64,000 nucleotides of DNA from Nissolia schottii (GCA_003254905.1 QANU01055181.1:242182-306181); one strand, 5' to 3'. Shown: positions 10,781-22,196, numbered from the stretch's first letter. Translations and numbers: made by a program. The notes: generated by a model not told the origin, from the sequence alone.

Positions 10781-12514
10781 ATGGGTCATGAAGAAGGCTT
10801 CGCCGGAGAATCCAACCCCGCCGAAGCTTCACACCTCCGGCGAGCGGCGGAGCTCATCGCCTCCGTGCTCTCCCTCTCCCACTCGATCAGGGCCTTCGCC
10901 GCCAAGTGGCAGCTCATCCGCCACAAGCTGGAGGAGCTCCACTCCGGGCTCATCGCCGCCGACAACTGCGACTCCGGCGAGAACCCCTCCCTCTCGGGGC
11001 TCCTCCCCGCGGTGGCCGCCACCGCCGCCGAGTGCCGGGACCTGGCGCGGCGCTGTTCGGACCTCAGCTACAGCGGGAAGCTCCTGATGCAGAGCGATTT
11101 GGACGTGGCGATCGCGAAGCTCGACGGGCACGCGAAGAGCCTCTCGGAGATTTACAAGAAGGGGATTCTGACGAACGGGTACGCGCTCGTCGTTTCAAAA
11201 CCGAGTCTTGGCGCTTCGAGAGAGGACATGAGGTTCTACGTGAGGGACTTGCTGACGAGGATGAAGATTGGGGATTTGGGGATGAAGAAGGTAGCGCTGA
11301 GGAGCCTCTGCGAGGTCGTTGTGGAAGATGACAGGTACGTGAAGGCCGTCGTGGAAGTCGGTGACGTGGTTCACGTGCTGGTAGGGTTTCTTGTTTCAAC
11401 TGAACCGGAAATGCAAGAAGAGAGTGCGAGGGTGATCTCTGTGATTGCGGGCTTTGATTCCTATAAGGGGGCTTTGGTTAATGCCGGTGTTGTTGCGCCT
11501 TTGGTTCGGGCCTTGGATTGCGGGAGCGAAATCTGCAAGGTTGGGGCCGCCAGGTGTTTGATGAAACTCACTGAGAATTCGGACAATGCTTGGTCTGTTT
11601 CTGCTCACGGTGGTGTCACTGCCCTGTTGAGGATTTGCGACGGCTGCGGCGATGATGGCGGTTGCAAAGGGGATTTGGTTGGCCATGCTTGTGGGGTTTT
11701 GAGGAATCTTGTTGGGGTTGAGGAGATTAAGAGGTTCATGGTCGAGGAAGGTGCTGTTTCCACTTTTACCAGGCTTGTGAGGTCCAGGGAGGAAGGGATT
11801 CAGGTTAACTCCGTTGGCTTCATTCAGAGCATTGCCTCTGGAGACGAGTTGGTTAGGCAGATGGTGGTTAGAGAAGGCGGGATCCGCGCCTTGCTGGCTG
11901 TTTTGGATCCCAAGTGGCCCTGTTCTTCCAAGACCAGGGAGGTTGCAATGAGGGCTGTTGAGAATTTGTGTTTCTCTTCGGCTAGTTCCGTGAGCCTTTT
12001 GATTAGTTCTGGTTTTGTGGATCAGCTGATATATTATGTGCGGAACGGGGAGGTCTCCATCCAGGAGTTGGCGCTGAAGGTGGCGTTTCGATTGTGTGGG
12101 GCGTCCGAGGAGGCTAAGAAAGCGATGGGGGACGCGGGCTTAATGCCGGAGCTTGTCAAGTTTCTAAGCGCCAAATCGTTTGAGGTCCGCGAAATGGCGG
12201 CCGAGGCGCTCTCTGGCATGGTTATGGTGCCTAGGAATAGGAAGAGATTTGTGCAGGATGACCATAACATCTCCCTTCTCCTTCAGTTGCTTGACCCGGA
12301 GGAGGGAAACTCAGGTAACAAGAAGTTCTTGATCTCTATATTGATGTCGTTGACAAGTTGCAACAGTGGGAGGAAAAAGATCGTTAGTTCTGGTTATGCA
12401 AAAAACATAGAGAAACTTGCAGATGCTGAAGTTTCTTCTGATGCCAAGAGACTTGCCAGGAAGCTATCCACAAGCCGGTTCCGCAGTATGTTCAGTGGAA
12501 TCTGGCACTCATGA
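10781..12514 (+). CDS. Armadillo-repeat protein with plant N-terminal helical domain (At5g50900/At2g05810-like)
   Basis: Single-exon gene for 577 residues. Residues about 15-130 form a helical plant-specific domain (RRAAELIASVLSLSHSIRAF, then CRDLARRC and SYSGKLLMQSDLD). From about 165 to the end run armadillo repeats, recognisable as recurrent A..L..L blocks such as ESARVISVIAG, AARCLMKLTEN, VGFIQSIASG and REMAAEALSGM. There is no U-box, so it is not an obvious E3 ligase. Such proteins act as binding scaffolds; the partner cannot be told from sequence. The start is supported by an A-rich context, a GC-rich beginning, and a length typical of the family. Codon use in the first 300 bases is far more GC-rich than later, which opens several long spurious frames on both strands. 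The gene is complete and undamaged. Confidence 0.93.
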   Translation: MGHEEGFAGESNPAEASHLRRAAELIASVLSLSHSIRAFAAKWQLIRHKLEELHSGLIAADNCDSGENPSLSGLLPAVAATAAECRDLARRCSDLSYSGKLLMQSDLDVAIAKLDGHAKSLSEIYKKGILTNGYALVVSKPSLGASREDMRFYVRDLLTRMKIGDLGMKKVALRSLCEVVVEDDRYVKAVVEVGDVVHVLVGFLVSTEPEMQEESARVISVIAGFDSYKGALVNAGVVAPLVRALDCGSEICKVGAARCLMKLTENSDNAWSVSAHGGVTALLRICDGCGDDGGCKGDLVGHACGVLRNLVGVEEIKRFMVEEGAVSTFTRLVRSREEGIQVNSVGFIQSIASGDELVRQMVVREGGIRALLAVLDPKWPCSSKTREVAMRAVENLCFSSASSVSLLISSGFVDQLIYYVRNGEVSIQELALKVAFRLCGASEEAKKAMGDAGLMPELVKFLSAKSFEVREMAAEALSGMVMVPRNRKRFVQDDHNISLLLQLLDPEEGNSGNKKFLISILMSLTSCNSGRKKIVSSGYAKNIEKLADAEVSSDAKRLARKLSTSRFRSMFSGIWHS

Positions 12515-15360
12515 ATGATTGTGATTCTTTTTTTCTTCTTTTTCTTTTTAACTGTATATTTACATAAGTGTCTTACAAGTTTTGCTGCTAATTTGTTTTC
12601 CCCCTTCTCAATATGATTTTTCTGTTTTATTCCATTCCCATTGCTCATGATGACAAGAGTAGGCACAGCTTTATGTTGAGATTGTAACCAGATGTAGTGA
12701 TACCATAAACAAAATGCTTTGTTGTAGATTTTCTTGAGGGATACTCTGGCATTGCTGTTTAGGCCATTAGCCATGGCAGATTGTACCAAAAGAAGGAAAG
12801 AGTTATATGACCCAAAAAAAAAAATGTAATTACTAATTACATCCATTCACTTGTGTTTGTGCTTGGAATTGTTCCAGAAATATTATTTTGTGTATGCATT
12901 TGTGAATATCAGCGTCTGTGCGACCACATGGGTGAAGACACCAATCCGTGGCAAGCATGTGAGTAGTCCCAACCTTGCGTTTCTCGATCCAGCATTATAT
13001 GTAAAAGAAGATAGCGATAGATGAAGTTTCCATCTGTATTTTTTTCGTCTCTTAGCACAAGCTATGTCTTGTCTTGTCTTTTACTCTTTTTATTATAGCA
13101 GCTTCCTAGTTGTTGATGAGGAATGTACACTAGCTAATTGTTTTGTTCACATGCATGTTGCCCGGGAACTCTTTATAAAGAGTACAAAAATGAACCCACG
13201 TCATTCTCCTTTTGTTTTATCAAGTTCTAAAATAACAATCTTGTCTCATGTAAAATAAACTACGCCCAGTAGAGATCAAAGTGCACATTTTTGTTTTTGA
13301 TGAAAAGATCAATGGGCATTGATCATAAAGTTCTGTATTACTACTCCCTTCTATTTTGTACCAATTTTGTCAAGTGACATGTATTGTGGACCGGAACGAG
13401 GCACATGCACCACTATCGGTAATCTGAGCTGAGATTTGGGTACTTTGGGTTGTGTGAGCTGTGGAAATCTATCTTCTTGGTAATGTGATGATGTGAAGGT
13501 GTTGGCCTTTGTCGTCATGTTTACATGTATGATGCAACCAATGGTGGGTGGCTACAGAATGGGAAACATGTGAATATGCAAATCAATAAGGCTGATCCTG
13601 GGAGCTGTAAATGTGGGTTGAGGAAGGCACAGGAAACTTGTGTTTCTTTCAATTTCCAAGCTCTCTCATTCCAAATCTATGATTTCACTTATTGAAGGCC
13701 GGAACCGTTCAAAGTTCAAAAGGGTTGTTCTAAAATATAGGATCAACAGCATCCAATGGATGGAGAACTGTGCGTTATGGTACGGCTCACACTCTTAACC
13801 GTGCATTATACAGGCTGGTGTGCATATTCTGGTTAGTGTGGTACAACTAAGAAAGATCAATCAACAATGTGTTGCTCTGACTGAAAAGGATTCAAATCTC
13901 TTAATCGTGTGATCTTAAGTTTAATATCATAATTCATGTTTATAAAATGAACAACGTTGTGATAAGTCTTTAGATGATAAAGTATCGTTTGTTAAAGTGA
14001 ACATGAGTTATTTACCCTAAAAAGATCTTTTAAGTTTAATATGAATTCGTGTCTATAAAAATGAACAATGTTGTGATAGGTCTTTAGATGACTAAGTATT
14101 GTTTGTTAAAGTGGATAAGTTATTTAAAAAAAAAAAGTGGAATGAGTTATTGACCATAAAAAGAAAGTGGGTATGGGTTATGTCTATTGAATCACTCTTA
14201 CTCGAGCTTTTCTTTCCTTGGCCATAAAAAAAAGGTTCCTTCTTTTCTTTTATTTTTCAAAATAATAAAAACACTAACTAAATGTAGGAATTAATCATTG
14301 TGAGGGGCATCACCAAAAAAAATCATTGTAAGGGGGGGGGGGAACATTTATATCTCATTTATTTTATTTATTTCTGATAAAACTCATTATTAATTATTAT
14401 TAAGATCTTCTAAAATATAGAGTGCACTTCAGAGAAAAAAAATTGTAATGTGTTAATTTTTCATCAATAGTTGAGATCATGTATTTTGTCTCCATAATAG
14501 CTCGTGATCTTAAAGGAAAAAAAATTTGAGACCAACATACAATTCCTTTAAATTATCCCTTGACGCCCGACCAAAGGAGATATCTTCAGTGTGATCCTTT
14601 TTGGTGCTCTCTAAAATCAATGGTGTAACTGGGCTGGACGGGGTTAAGATTTTACATAAACCTAGTCCAGCCTAAGAAAGACCAATATTTGAACCCTGCG
14701 TGTAGTCCCGGTTAAATATTAGGCACAATTTCTGATTTTACGCCTCTGTTCATTAGGCCCTAAGTTTTTAGTTAGACCAATATATATTTTTTGTTTTTCT
14801 TTTTTAAACGGGCTTGAACATATGCCAGATGATGTAGCTGGCCCAATTTGAGGATGGTGTATTGACTATTTGAATTTTATGCTCTGCTAGCTAACTCAAC
14901 TGTTGCATAACGTTTTTAAAATGGGTACCAATTGCCTCAAGATAATAGGGAGGAGACATTCAAATATTACTTAAGAAAAAAGAAAAACATTTATGTCTAT
15001 ACAGAGATCACTTACGTGTAATACTGTAATACAAACCCAGCTCGTTTATGTGTGTAGTAGTATGGTTTCTTGAAGAAAGTGACCTAATTTGGTCTTCGCA
15101 CGCATGTGTTGATTTTCTTTTGTGCTCCTCTTTTACAATTTACATCACCGAGACTGATGGCTAGTGAATCTTTCTTTATGCTATTTCATTTGTAGATCGT
15201 CAACAGTACTTTTTTTTTTACTTCAATACATGTGTATCTCTAAATATTCACATACATATATTGTTGTCTATACTGTGTTTATGTATTATACAGCGGCAAT
15301 AACATATTAGTGGTTTTCATGGTTGTAAAATCCCATAATATGGTTGGACAAAGAAAAAAA
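12515..15360. other. 3' flank of the armadillo gene and intergenic DNA
   Basis: About 2.8 kb without a credible gene. The first 300 bases are T-rich and should contain the 3'UTR. The stretch 13370-13720 is somewhat GC-richer than its surroundings but has no open frame of note. A local tandem duplication is listed separately. Confidence 0.5.
13911..14132. repeat. Local tandem duplication, unit about 110 bp
   Basis: Two adjacent copies beginning gatctt..aagtttaatat and running through tgaacaa.gttgtgata.gtctttagatga to gttatt (about 13911-14023 and 14024-14132). They differ by scattered substitutions and small indels, so the duplication is not recent. No coding content. Confidence 0.8.
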
Positions 15361-15380
15361 AAAAAAAGGAAAAGCTGGTC

Positions 15381-15489
15381 TGAAATCGCCAAGTAGGGGG
15401 GTAATTCCAGAACGCAGCAGAGGGACAGGGGCATGCAGCGGTGGCAGGGGATGCGCAGCCTGAAATCGCCAGGCCCTTGGGCGATTTCA
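15381..15489. repeat. Left-end palindromic repeats (TGAAATCGCC family)
   Basis: A single TGAAATCGCC lies at 15381-15390. A full hairpin follows at 15461-15489, with TGAAATCGCC and GGCGATTTCA separated by nine bases. The same arms recur four times at the right end of the unit (18648-18850). The region between them here is GC-rich, unlike the surroundings. Confidence 0.8.
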
Positions 15490-15585
15490 ACCCCCTGTGT
15501 CACGTCCCATCCAGCTCGTTCCCGAGGCACTGACGCGGAAGAGAAAGGGGAGCTCCTTCCGGAGGAAAGCTCTCAGGTCACGCGG

Positions 15586-15666
15586 AAGAAAAAGAGAAAA
15601 AGAGAGGGAGAGGGAGAGGAAGAGAGGAAGGGAGGGAGAGGAAGAGAGGAAGGGAGGAAGAGGGGG
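15586..15666 (+). repeat. Purine-only GA-rich tract
   Basis: About 80 bases almost entirely A and G, made of variations on gaggga/gaagagaggaaggga. It lies immediately upstream of a TATA-like box (gtataaattc, about 15673). Long mirror-like purine tracts can form triplex DNA; here it may act as a GAGA-type promoter element (inference). It produces long meaningless frames on both strands. Confidence 0.8.
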
Positions 15667-16047
15667 AAACCAGTATAAATTCAACCTCCCCGTCACTAAC
15701 AATTTACTCTTCACACTTCACCTCAAAACACTTCACTACTCTATTTTTCATATTCCAGAGTTCTTCCCTCTCTTCAGTTTCAATTGTTTCACTTTCACTT
15801 TGGGTAAGTGAGTGTTTAATTTTTATCACTTTAATTTTCTGAAGTTAGTCCATTTTTTTGTTATTTTCAATTCAATTAAATTAAATAAGTTTTAAATTTA
15901 TAAAAATAAATTTTATTTTCTGAAGTTATTATTTTTTTTGTATTGCGATATTTTCTTTTTTTGTTAAGTTTAAAAAAATTTCGGTCGTTCAAACAAGTTA
16001 TTAAAAAAATGGTTTGTCTGTATTTAGGTGAGAAAAATAGTATAACT

Positions 16048-16125
16048 ATGGGGAGAGCTCGAAAAGAAGATGATACTGTAAATTCATTGCTGCACATCTC
16101 AGAACAAATTTTTCAAAATGATCAG
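16048..16125 (+). pseudogene. Short first coding exon of an unidentified transposon-borne gene
   Basis: ATG at 16048 gives 26 codons (begins MGRARKEDD, ends IFQNDQ) and runs into a good donor (CAG/gtatt at 16123-16130). Upstream are a TATA-like box near 15673, a pyrimidine-rich leader, a possible leader intron (donor gtaagtg near 15804, acceptor tatttag at 16021-16027) and then this exon. No continuation is found: the sequence passes into ATT repeats and telomere-like DNA. A start of the MGRxRK type is seen in plant mobile-domain genes carried by MULEs, but the match is too short to claim. Confidence 0.35.
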
Positions 16126-16129
16126 GTAT

Positions 16130-16208
16130 TATTTTTAGTATTATTATTATTATTAGTAAGAAGAGTAAAAATCATATTGCTAAGTATTATTGTTGTTATT
16201 ATTATTAC

Positions 16209-16254
<46 letters not shown>

Positions 16255-16985
16255 TGTAGTAGTTGTAGTAGAAGAAGAAGTGCAAGTTGTAAGAATAATA
16301 AAACTTATTTTGTTGGTGTTACTATTTTTGTTTATTATTACTATTATTACACTGACATATAATATTACTAATAAAGATATGTAATATTATATAGATATAT
16401 AATATATAATATATTACTAATATTACGAGCAATTTACAGCAACATGTATAGTACATATATAATATTATTGATATTTTTGTTATTATTATTATTATTATTG
16501 GTATTATTATTGTTACTATTATTGCAAATAAGAAGAATAAAATAATAATTATAATAATAATAATATTATTAAGAATAAAATAATAATAATATTATTATTG
16601 TTATTATTATCATTAATAAGATGAATAAAATATTTTTATTACTATTAGTACTATTATTAGTATTTTTCTTACCATTATTACAAATAAGAATAATAAAACA
16701 TTATTATTAATATTATTATTATTGTTATTATAAGTATATAATTAGTATACTTTAAAATAATTATATAATAAATGTATAAATATAATTAGTATACTTTAAA
16801 ATGTATAAATAAATGTTATATAATTATTGTATCATTATAATACTTATTAGTAGAAGTATTAGTGATAGAAGAAGTAGTAGTAGCAGCAGCAGTAGTAGTA
16901 GTAGTATTAGTAGTAGAAGTATTAGTAATAGTATTAGTAGAAGTGTTAGTAGTAGAAGTAGTAGTAGTAGTAGTAGTATTAGTAG
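16130..16985. repeat. Trinucleotide-repeat block (ATT)n then (AGT)n
   Basis: Begins as ATT/ATTATT arrays (16137-16254 and intermittently to about 16730), passes through AT-rich degenerate sequence, and ends in AGT/AGC arrays (16850-16985). The polyisoleucine and polyserine frames that appear here are artefacts of the repeats. Confidence 0.9.
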
Positions 16986-17545
16986 CAAACCCTACACCCT
17001 AAACCCTGAACCATAACCAAATCCCTAAACCCTAACCCTAAATATAACCCTAAACCTAATTATAAACTTAACCATAATCATAACCTTAAATCCTAAACCC
17101 TAAACCCTAAAACATTAACCTAACCCTAAACCATAACCATAAACATAACACTAACCCTAACCTTAAACAATAAACCCTAAACAATAATCTCTAAACCATA
17201 AACCTAATCCCTAAACCATAACCAAATCCCTAAACCCTAGCCCCTAAACCATAAACCCTAAACCCAAAACTATAAACCCTAATCTCTAAACCTTAAATCC
17301 TAAACCCTAACAAATAATCATAAACCCTAAACCCTAAATCCTAACCCTAATCCATAAACCATAAATCATAGCCTCTAAACCCTAAACCCTACTCCATAAA
17401 CTCCAAACCCTAACCCCAAACCCCAAAACCCTAATCTCTAAACACTAAATCCTAAACCCTAATAAATAACCATAAACCCTAAATCTCACACTAACCCTAT
17501 ATCATAATCCTTAATCATAACCCTAAATCCTAAACCCTAATTCAG
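16986..17545. repeat. Degenerate interstitial telomere-like block (CCCTAAA variants)
   Basis: About 560 bp made largely of ccctaaa, ccctaac, ccataaac, cctaatc and similar variants, all in the same orientation. It resembles a decayed plant telomere array (consensus CCCTAAA on this strand). It lies directly against the end of the MULE-type frame and inside the palindrome-bounded unit. Decay is heavy, so it is old or was assembled by slippage rather than being a recent telomere capture. Confidence 0.85.
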
Positions 17546-18409
17546 TTGCACGCATCCCCCAACATCAAATGTTTGCAAGAACATTGGTGTATCATCTGGT
17601 TGTGTGTTTCTTTCGTCATCTATATCAACAATTGAACCATTAGTTAATTTGATGTACTAACAAACAATCTAAATAAGGTATTTCTAGTCAACAGTTTTGC
17701 AGTTCTGATACGCAAGATCCTCATCACGAGGCAAACATAGAGCATACTTTACATATCTGTCAATGTACATATTTATTTTAACTCCAAATAAAGTCAGCAG
17801 TTTGAGTTACAATTATATAATCCCAACAATTAACGATAATTAAAATTACAATTATTATCATAGTTTATATTAACCCTAAATTTATATAACAATACCTGAA
17901 TCATCGTTCGATACATTGCCTTCAGACACGTCATTTTCGTGCTCGCTCCAACTTCCATCTCCTTCTTCCTCTGCCCAGAACTCATTATCTGACACTAATG
18001 GTGTCTCAACGTCTTCATGATGCAATTCGTCGGAGCTTGGATTGCCACTTAAATAAACATTTGCAGTTGACACCTCCGTTAAGTTCACATACAAATCAAT
18101 GCAACTCAGGTGTGTCTTATATGTTTCATATTGAGAAAACATATGTTGCACTTGAGCGTCATTTGATATTGTTATGGACCGATATTTTATCAGCCCATTC
18201 AAGAGAGACACCGATGATTTATATCTTATTCTCTCCACACTCTTATGAAAATGATGGCATATAACACTACACAAATCTGTGAATGACATAGAAGGCCAGA
18301 GGATAATGACCTCTGCCTCGTGAGGACTAACAAAATCAACACCCTCAACATTATTTTTTGTGACTGAACCATCATAAAAAATATATGCAGCAACCCCTCC
18401 CCTATCCAT
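17537..18409 (-). pseudogene. MULE-type transposase N-terminal domain, truncated
   Basis: On the minus strand ATG at 18409 opens about 170 codons beginning MDRGGVAAYIFYDG and continuing through SFTDLCSVICHHF, RIRYKSS and FSQYETYKTHLSCIDLYV to an acidic tail (EFWAEEEGDGSWSEHENDVSEGN). This layout matches the ubiquitin-fold/PB1-like N-terminal domain and acidic linker at the start of many plant MuDR-type transposases. The frame reads into a likely donor (GATTCAG/gtattg near 17888). A second open segment (reads DDERNTQPDDTPMFLQ) ends with a stop at 17537-17539. The zinc-finger and catalytic MULE domains are absent, replaced by telomere-like repeats. A minus-strand TATA-like box lies at 18595-18604. 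It may be a truncated transposase or a domesticated-style accessory gene. Confidence 0.6.
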
Positions 18410-18594
18410 TTTTTTTTATCAAAACAAAAATATAAACACCCAAAAAAGAATAACAGAATATAAGAGAAGTGACAGAATAAAAACAGAATAGAAGAGAAAG
18501 ATGAAGCAAAATGAGAGAATAGAAGAGATAGAGGAATGAGAGAATGCTATGAAGAGGGAATGTGAATTGGTGAGGAGATATGAGACCCTCCCAC

Positions 18595-18604
18595 CATTTT
18601 TATA
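18595..18604 (-). promoter_or_regulatory. TATA-like box for the MULE-type frame
   Basis: Reads ctataaaaat on the minus strand, about 190 bases upstream of the ATG at 18409, followed by a leader rich in tctcat/cttct. It lies just inside the right-hand palindrome array. Confidence 0.45.
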
Positions 18605-18647
18605 GTGGTAGTTTCTCGGGTAATTTTTAGACAGTCAAATTTTGTAT

Positions 18648-18850
18648 TGAAATCGCCAAAGACTATGACGATTTCAGTACTGCTAGTATTGATTTCAGGG
18701 GCTAAAATCGCCACCCCTATAGCAATTTCAGCCCCATTTTAAAAAAAAAAATTCATAGGCTGAAATTGTCATTTCCTATGGCGATTTCAGCCATTTTTCA
18801 AAAAAAAAAAAATTAGAGCTGAAATCGCCATAGGGGGTGGCGATTTCAGC
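18648..18850. repeat. Array of four spaced palindromes (TGAAATCGCC...GGCGATTTCA)
   Basis: Hairpins at 18648-18676, 18698-18735, 18758-18792 and 18818-18850, starting 50, 60 and 60 bases apart. Arms are 10-15 bp variants of ggctgaaatcgcc. Loops of about 9-12 bases differ but mostly contain ctat or taggggg. The spacers include A runs of 11-14 bases. The arms match the left-end repeats of the same unit. Confidence 0.85.
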
Positions 18851-19374
18851 CCCAAAAACCATATATCCGTAAATTAATTGCACTGCTCATATTTTAGATA
18901 AATAAACCTACAAAAGCAATATAGGTAAAAAATCCTATCATATACGGATAATATTTCTTCTCTTTTATTTTTTTTGTCATAGTTATCTTTTTTTCCTTTA
19001 ATTGGTCTAACATCACATGACTAGTGCCTAGTGTGGGCCTGGAAGGAAGCTTCCTCCGACTTGGGGCCATTTGGGAAAAAACCCTAAACTTTGAAAAGCC
19101 AAAAGTGGGGTCCATTAGTCCGTAGCTCCAATTTGGGCACATTAATTGTTTTCTTTCAGAGTAAATCTGAAAACACAAGAAAGTGCTGCCTTTATGTCAT
19201 TCTTCCAGGACCAGAAATCAAAATCCAAAACTCGGACTCTTTATTTAGGTGCATAATAACTCAGACTTTTGTAATGATCCATACAAATAACAATAACTCC
19301 AAGTAGAAATTCATAGAAGAATTAAATATATGCTTTTTTTTAACGGTTTCTACATAAAATATCATTGTGAGTAC

Positions 19375-19790
19375 TCATTTGGATACTTGAAATTACAAGT
19401 AATAAGTTAAGTTTATCTTTTAGTTTATTATTAATCATATTTTTATTAATTATTAAATTAAATGAAATTATAATAATAATTAAAATTGTAAATGAATCGT
19501 AATAGTAATTGAGATTACAAGCAAGATCGTGATAACATTTACAATTGTAAATAAAATTATAATAATAATTTAAATTTATAACAAATCAGATAGTGAACAA
19601 AAGTATCATCACTTTTTTTTTGGTATTTAAAGTTAGAATATGCATACTATCCAAATTATTAATCATTAGACCAATTCTAGTGAGTTAAACTATTATAACT
19701 TAACCTACTATTTATATTTTTATGAATTAAAAAATTAAATTTTAAATTTCAAATATCAAAATGATTCATATTTTCCATTTCAAGGATAAA
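19375..19790. repeat. Dispersed repeat related to the element at 4517-5475
   Basis: The stretch ttttaaatttcaaatatcaaaatga at about 19738-19765 and the preceding text with repeated gagattacaa/gtaaatga motifs are diverged relatives of the right end and interior of the 4.5-5.5 kb element. No clear ends. Confidence 0.35.
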
Positions 19791-19799
19791 AAATGCATC

Positions 19800-22196
19800 A
19801 CCCCAGTATCATTGCCCCTGTCTCCGAGCAACCCCGTTGAATTCATATATATCAAAGTAGTAAGCAAATCGTAGCTCAGTTGTCCTTATTTGGAAAAAAA
19901 ATAATAATATCAGTATCCAATTTATCATCTGAACTAATCAATCACCTGAGATGAGCCTGGGTGATTTGGAATCGCATAAATCTTATCATAAGTACACGAT
20001 TATTTATTGGTAGAAGAATACCACAATAAACTAAAGTAGTTTATACTAGTGTTTTAGTCCCACTTGCTATCCAAAAACCAAAAAAAAAAAAAAAAAAANA
20101 AAAAAAAAAAAAAAAAAAAAACCTAGATGCACGAACTTTGAATTGTTTATATCAAATTGTTAGATTGGACTAACCGATAATTAATGGCAAGCATTACATC
20201 ATGTGAAAGTGCGGGATTGAAGATGATAGGTTGCTTTCTGTCGACTGGTAGGGCGTAGGGTGTGGCTAACTAGCTATACATTTACATATTATTTATTTAT
20301 TTTCATTTTCATTTCAAAGGCTTTTATACTCCATCCATCAATTGTAAATTGTCATCTTCATTCGCGTTATTGGTAGATCATTTTCACGTTTCTTTTTCTT
20401 AATTTTGGCGTCATCATCAAGTGTTATTTTTTCCTTTCTTTTTTAAAAAGAACAAAAAAAAAAAATTACTATTTGCTACTTGGACTGTGGGATATAATAT
20501 CGCACACCCGCAAAAGCAAAAGTACTATTGGACTCTGGATGCAAATTGCAAATTGATTAAAATTATCCGATGGAAATTCTTGCTTTAGCCTTTTTCTTTT
20601 ATATATTACTATACAAGTAACTACAATTTTTAAAAATTTCTCTCGTATATTTTAAACTAATACATTTACCTCTCAAAATTTCAACAGATATCCAAGCCAA
20701 AATTACTTTAGTATATGGGGTGTGTGGTAGACAAATTTATTTTCCATGTCTGAAAATTTTAGTTCTGAGTAGGTTATTTTTAGGAATAATATTTTTAAGT
20801 ATGACATTTTAAGTGTTTGGCAGACGAATTCCTTTCGTAAAATATACTTGAATATGAATATTCATATCTTTAGTAGACATTAACATTCTTAAAAATATTG
20901 TGTATTATTCTAAAAATACTCCTAATAAATTTAACTCAAAATCTAACCATTAAACACCGCAAAACTTTTATTTAGAAAAAATATTTTAAAAAATTGAAAA
21001 AAATAGTTTTCAAATAATATTTTTTGTGAAAAATATTTTAAGAAAAAAATATTTTTTTGGAAAAAAAGTATTTTTTTGAAAAATAAATATTTTGGAAAAA
21101 ATTATTTTTGGAAATTTTTTTTAAAAAATTATAAAGTAGTAATTTTGTGATAAATATTGTGATAATTGTTTAAGAGTAAGAATAAATTAGACATTTTAAT
21201 TTTTTTTCATGATATTCTCTTCACATGATAATCTTATATTCCCATATGAGAGGTGGGTTACAGATAGTGGGTTTTTTTCATCTCCAAAATACAATTTACC
21301 TAAGTATATATTTTTTCAAACTTTTACCAAACATAAAAATCTTATGTCTCATTTTAAGATTTTTAAGAATGTTAAAACGTTTTGTAAGACCCTAATAGCC
21401 ACTTTACCCACCCTAATAGTCATGAAGAGACCATATCTTAAGAAACATATGAAAGCTCTTCACTTCTGCATGCTAACTTTTGTGGCACTCTCTTCTTGTG
21501 GTTCTAGGTTTGTGTTACAAACAATTTAAACGAACTCAGATATCTCATAACTCTTACCTTATGTAATGCACAAGAACGTTCTAGATAATGTTACACAGTG
21601 GTTTGATTGGTGCTCCGACAGGGATGATACATGTAAAAATCACTTTGACACCAAAGTTAGTATATAAATGATATGAGGTGATAGCCTAATTCAATTAAGT
21701 TGAGTATTTTATGACATGTTGAGCTTTGATAGCCTAAAATTATCTCTAAATCATGACATGTATCTTGAACCCTAAATTGGACCGAAAAAATTTGTCGTCT
21801 TTTTAGATGTATGAAAAAGACGAGTGATTGTAAAGATTAAGTCTTAAAGTTTGGCACCGCTTCATATTTCTAATATATTCAATGTCATTAAAAGTACGTA
21901 AGCTTTTACCTTTTAATAAAAAAAATTATAACTTTTAACAAGTTTAACATTTTTTCATAGGATATTTGTTAATGGCCATATTAATTAAAGAGGAAAGTAT
22001 ATATAACTACCCACAAACAAATATCATGATATTTGTGCTAAATCAGTTTAATTAAGTATTAATAGTTCCTATAACTTAATTTGTGGTTGAGTGTAAGGGG
22101 TTTATCCTCCCTTAATCAAATGCAAAGGGTTTGGTCCCTAACTTTAGATATGAAGTAGCTTTAAAACTTTAGGCCAGCTGTCCCATCCCTAGGGGT
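19800..22196. other. AT-rich intergenic region, no gene seen
   Basis: No credible gene. It contains an A homopolymer of about 40 bases with one unresolved base (about 20081-20120) and A/T-rich low-complexity sequence with repeated ggaaaaaa/tattttt (20960-21130). A passage near 20700-20900 resembles the 33860-34000 sequence and may be a decayed TIR element. The frame at 21209-21529 has no recognisable domain. Confidence 0.5.

Larger units (their letters stand above)
15381..18850. mobile_element. Composite Mutator-like (MULE-type) unit bounded by palindromic repeats
   Basis: A 3.5-kb block whose two ends carry the same motif (TGAAATCGCC and its complement), single or paired as hairpins. Just inside each end sits an inward-facing TATA-like box and a CT/pyrimidine-rich leader. 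One leader goes to a short + strand exon (16048-16125), the other to a - strand MULE-type N-terminal frame (17537-18409). The middle is trinucleotide repeat and telomere-like DNA where the rest of any gene should be. I could not find a clean 9-bp target duplication, so the exact ends and the superfamily remain inferred. Confidence 0.5.

Noticed and set aside
10786..11399. Several long frames on both strands over the start of the armadillo gene
   Set aside because: They are shadows created by the strong GC bias of the first 300 bases; only the 577-codon frame carries domain text.
15433..15811. Overlapping frames rich in Arg, Lys, Glu, Gly or Ser, Leu, Pro
   Set aside because: Products of the purine tract at 15586-15666 read in different frames.
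16190..17016. Poly-Leu, poly-Ile and poly-Ser frames
   Set aside because: Translation of ATT and AGT microsatellites; no biological protein.
18648..18850. CRISPR-like appearance of spaced palindromes
   Set aside because: The genome is a plant, repeats are palindromic with loop variation, spacers are mainly A runs, and there are no cas genes.
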